This document shows, one piece after another, positions 63,079 to 64,000 of a DNA stretch of 64,000 nucleotides. The stretch spans positions 55,877-119,876 of the forward strand of contig JBBDQP010000058.1 in assembly GCA_040905965.1 (NCBI GenBank). Reading direction: 5' to 3'. This stretch comes from DATHWB01 sp040905965 (GTDB lineage: Bacteria; Actinomycetota; Acidimicrobiia; Spongiisociales; ZC4RG35). The translations under genes were made by a program, and so were the position numbers. The notes beneath the pieces were generated by a model. The model saw nothing but the letters and a program-made list of their open reading frames with translations, searched no databases and had not been told where the DNA came from. Every line of letters starts with the position of its first letter. Position 1 is the first letter of the stretch.

Positions 63079-63960
63079 ATGGACGTTCTCGGACTGGCGG
63101 CGAGCCTGCGTGACCGTGGAGAGCCGTTCGCGCTCGCCACGGTCACATGGCGCCAGGGACCCTCCTCCGGCAAGGGCGGGTCGAAGGCGATCATCCGGCC
63201 GGACGGATCCGTGACGGGTTGGATCGGCGGAGCCTGCGCTCGTCCCACCGTCGTCCGCGAGGGGCTGGCATCGCTGTCGGACGGCAAGTCACGACTTCTG
63301 TCGCTCGGCGTCGAGGACCATCGACCCGACGTGGTCGCCGTCCCGATGGCGTGTGCCAGCGAGGGAGCGATGGAGGTGTACGTGGAACCGATCCTGCCGA
63401 CCCCCGACCTACACATCGTCGGGTCATCGCCGATGACCGAGACGCTGACTGCCCTAGCCGGAATGCTCGGGTGGCGAGTTCGACGCCTGGACGAGGCATC
63501 CTTCGAGCCCCTCACCGAGGCGTCGATGGTGGTCGTCGCCACCCAGGGCGACTTCGACGAACCAGCGTTGGAAGCTGCGCTGGCGACGCCGGCTCGCTAC
63601 ATCGGACTCGTGGCGTCAGCCAAGCGGGCCTCCGGCGTCGTCGAATGGCTCCGGTCACGCGGTGCCTCGGACGAGGCTCTCTCCCGGCTGCGTTCGCCCG
63701 CCGGCCTCGATCTCGGTCCTGTCTCCCATGACGAGATCGCAGTCGCGATACTGGCGGAGTTGGTCGCTCTTCGCGCCAGCGGCGGATTCACGGAGGTGAT
63801 CGAAGTGACCCAACCCGAAACGGCGATCGATCCGGTCTGCGAGATGACAGTCGACGTCGCGACTGCTCGATTCGTCACCGAGCACGAAGGAACGACGTAC
63901 TACTTCTGCGCCGCCGGCTGCCAGCGAGCATTCGAAGCGAACCCCGAGAGCTTCCTCTAG
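63079..63960 (+). CDS. XdhC/CoxI-family maturation factor fused to a YHS domain
   Basis: 293 aa. It has the XdhC N-terminal domain (ATVTWRQGPSSGKGGSKAIIRPDGSVTGWIGGAC), the Rossmann-like middle (HIVGSSPMTETLTALAGMLGW) and a C-terminal YHS domain (DPVCEMTV..., YYFCAAGCQRAFEANPESFL). XdhC proteins insert or sulfurate the Mo cofactor. The YHS cysteines could bind a metal such as Cu, which is relevant for the Mo-Cu site. It lies 2 bp after coxL, where coxF-like accessory genes usually are. Confidence 0.9.
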   Translation: MDVLGLAASLRDRGEPFALATVTWRQGPSSGKGGSKAIIRPDGSVTGWIGGACARPTVVREGLASLSDGKSRLLSLGVEDHRPDVVAVPMACASEGAMEVYVEPILPTPDLHIVGSSPMTETLTALAGMLGWRVRRLDEASFEPLTEASMVVVATQGDFDEPALEAALATPARYIGLVASAKRASGVVEWLRSRGASDEALSRLRSPAGLDLGPVSHDEIAVAILAELVALRASGGFTEVIEVTQPETAIDPVCEMTVDVATARFVTEHEGTTYYFCAAGCQRAFEANPESFL

Positions 63961-63970
63961 AGACCGCGTC

Positions 63971-63988
63971 GGACGGACTCCTCCGTCC
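63971..63988 (+). terminator. Hairpin after the cox operon segment
   Basis: GGACGG-ACTCCT-CCGTCC (63971-63988) follows the XdhC-YHS stop by 10 nt. There is no U-tract within the window, so termination is uncertain. Confidence 0.25.
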
Positions 63989-64000
63989 ATACTCCCGAGG

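Overview
The window is G+C-rich, gene-dense bacterial DNA, most likely from an actinomycete of the Acidimicrobiia or a nearby lineage. This placement is inferred from several traits: a DUF222/HNH protein, likely F420-dependent luciferase-like and PPOX oxidoreductases, an MprAB-PepD-like cassette, frequent GTG starts, and many genes whose start codon lies only 6-9 nt after a TANNNT -10 hexamer, which indicates leaderless mRNAs. I see no tRNA, rRNA, CRISPR array, insertion sequence or phage gene. It reads as a chromosomal core/metabolic region.

Layout. 0-7 kb: a membrane HD-domain protein preceded by a possible 29-aa leader peptide, a conserved unknown, a DUF222-HNH protein, a gamma-glutamyltransferase coupled to a histidine phosphatase, and a luciferase-like oxidoreductase. 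7-12.8 kb: a helix-hairpin-helix membrane protein, a BNR-repeat protein coupled to a MoaD/ThiS-like protein, RlmN, and small oxidoreductase and transferase genes. 12.8-19.2 kb: a cobalamin operon on the minus strand, with a B12 riboswitch, then btuF-btuC-btuD (uptake) and cobO-cobU-cobT-cobS-cobC (adenosylation and nucleotide-loop assembly), nearly all joined by 4-bp overlaps. 19.2-22.3 kb: response regulator, histidine kinase and HtrA-like protease.

22.4-25.5 kb: beta-phosphoglucomutase-like phosphatase and GH65 phosphorylase (disaccharide phosphorolysis). 25.5-29.2 kb: a membrane protein of unknown role, a lytic transglycosylase, a fold-III PLP enzyme and a phosphoribosyltransferase. 29.2-33.4 kb: homogentisate dioxygenase, an MFS transporter and release factor 3. 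33.5-41.1 kb: HAD protein, ceramidase-like membrane protein, AI-2E-type permease, OsmC, geranylgeranyl-reductase-like flavoprotein, LemA, and a DUF2207 protein that appears to start at CTG. 41.1-50.9 kb: amino-acid catabolism (Lrp regulator, aromatic-type aminotransferase, indolepyruvate:ferredoxin oxidoreductase, fumarylacetoacetase, PutA).

51-57 kb: L,D-transpeptidase, FabH-like synthase, a collapsed cation/proton antiporter pseudogene, a TetR-controlled pair (unknown beta-rich protein and cupin), an intact KhtTU-type K+/H+ antiporter and a LysE-type exporter. 57.3-64 kb: a GAF histidine kinase and NarL-type regulator directly upstream of coxM-coxS-coxL and an XdhC-YHS fusion. CoxL carries the form I active-site loop AYRCSFR, so this is a genuine aerobic CO dehydrogenase and suggests CO as a supplementary energy source.

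The most unusual points are the repeated leaderless -10/start geometry (including two divergent pairs packed into 34 bp each), the apparent CTG start hidden in a CTGA overlap, a possible leader-peptide/SD-hairpin switch before the HD protein, the antiporter deletion junction at a perfect inverted repeat, the BNR/ubiquitin-like pair, and inverted repeats placed where operators would be expected upstream of coxM and between 28.6 and 28.7 kb.
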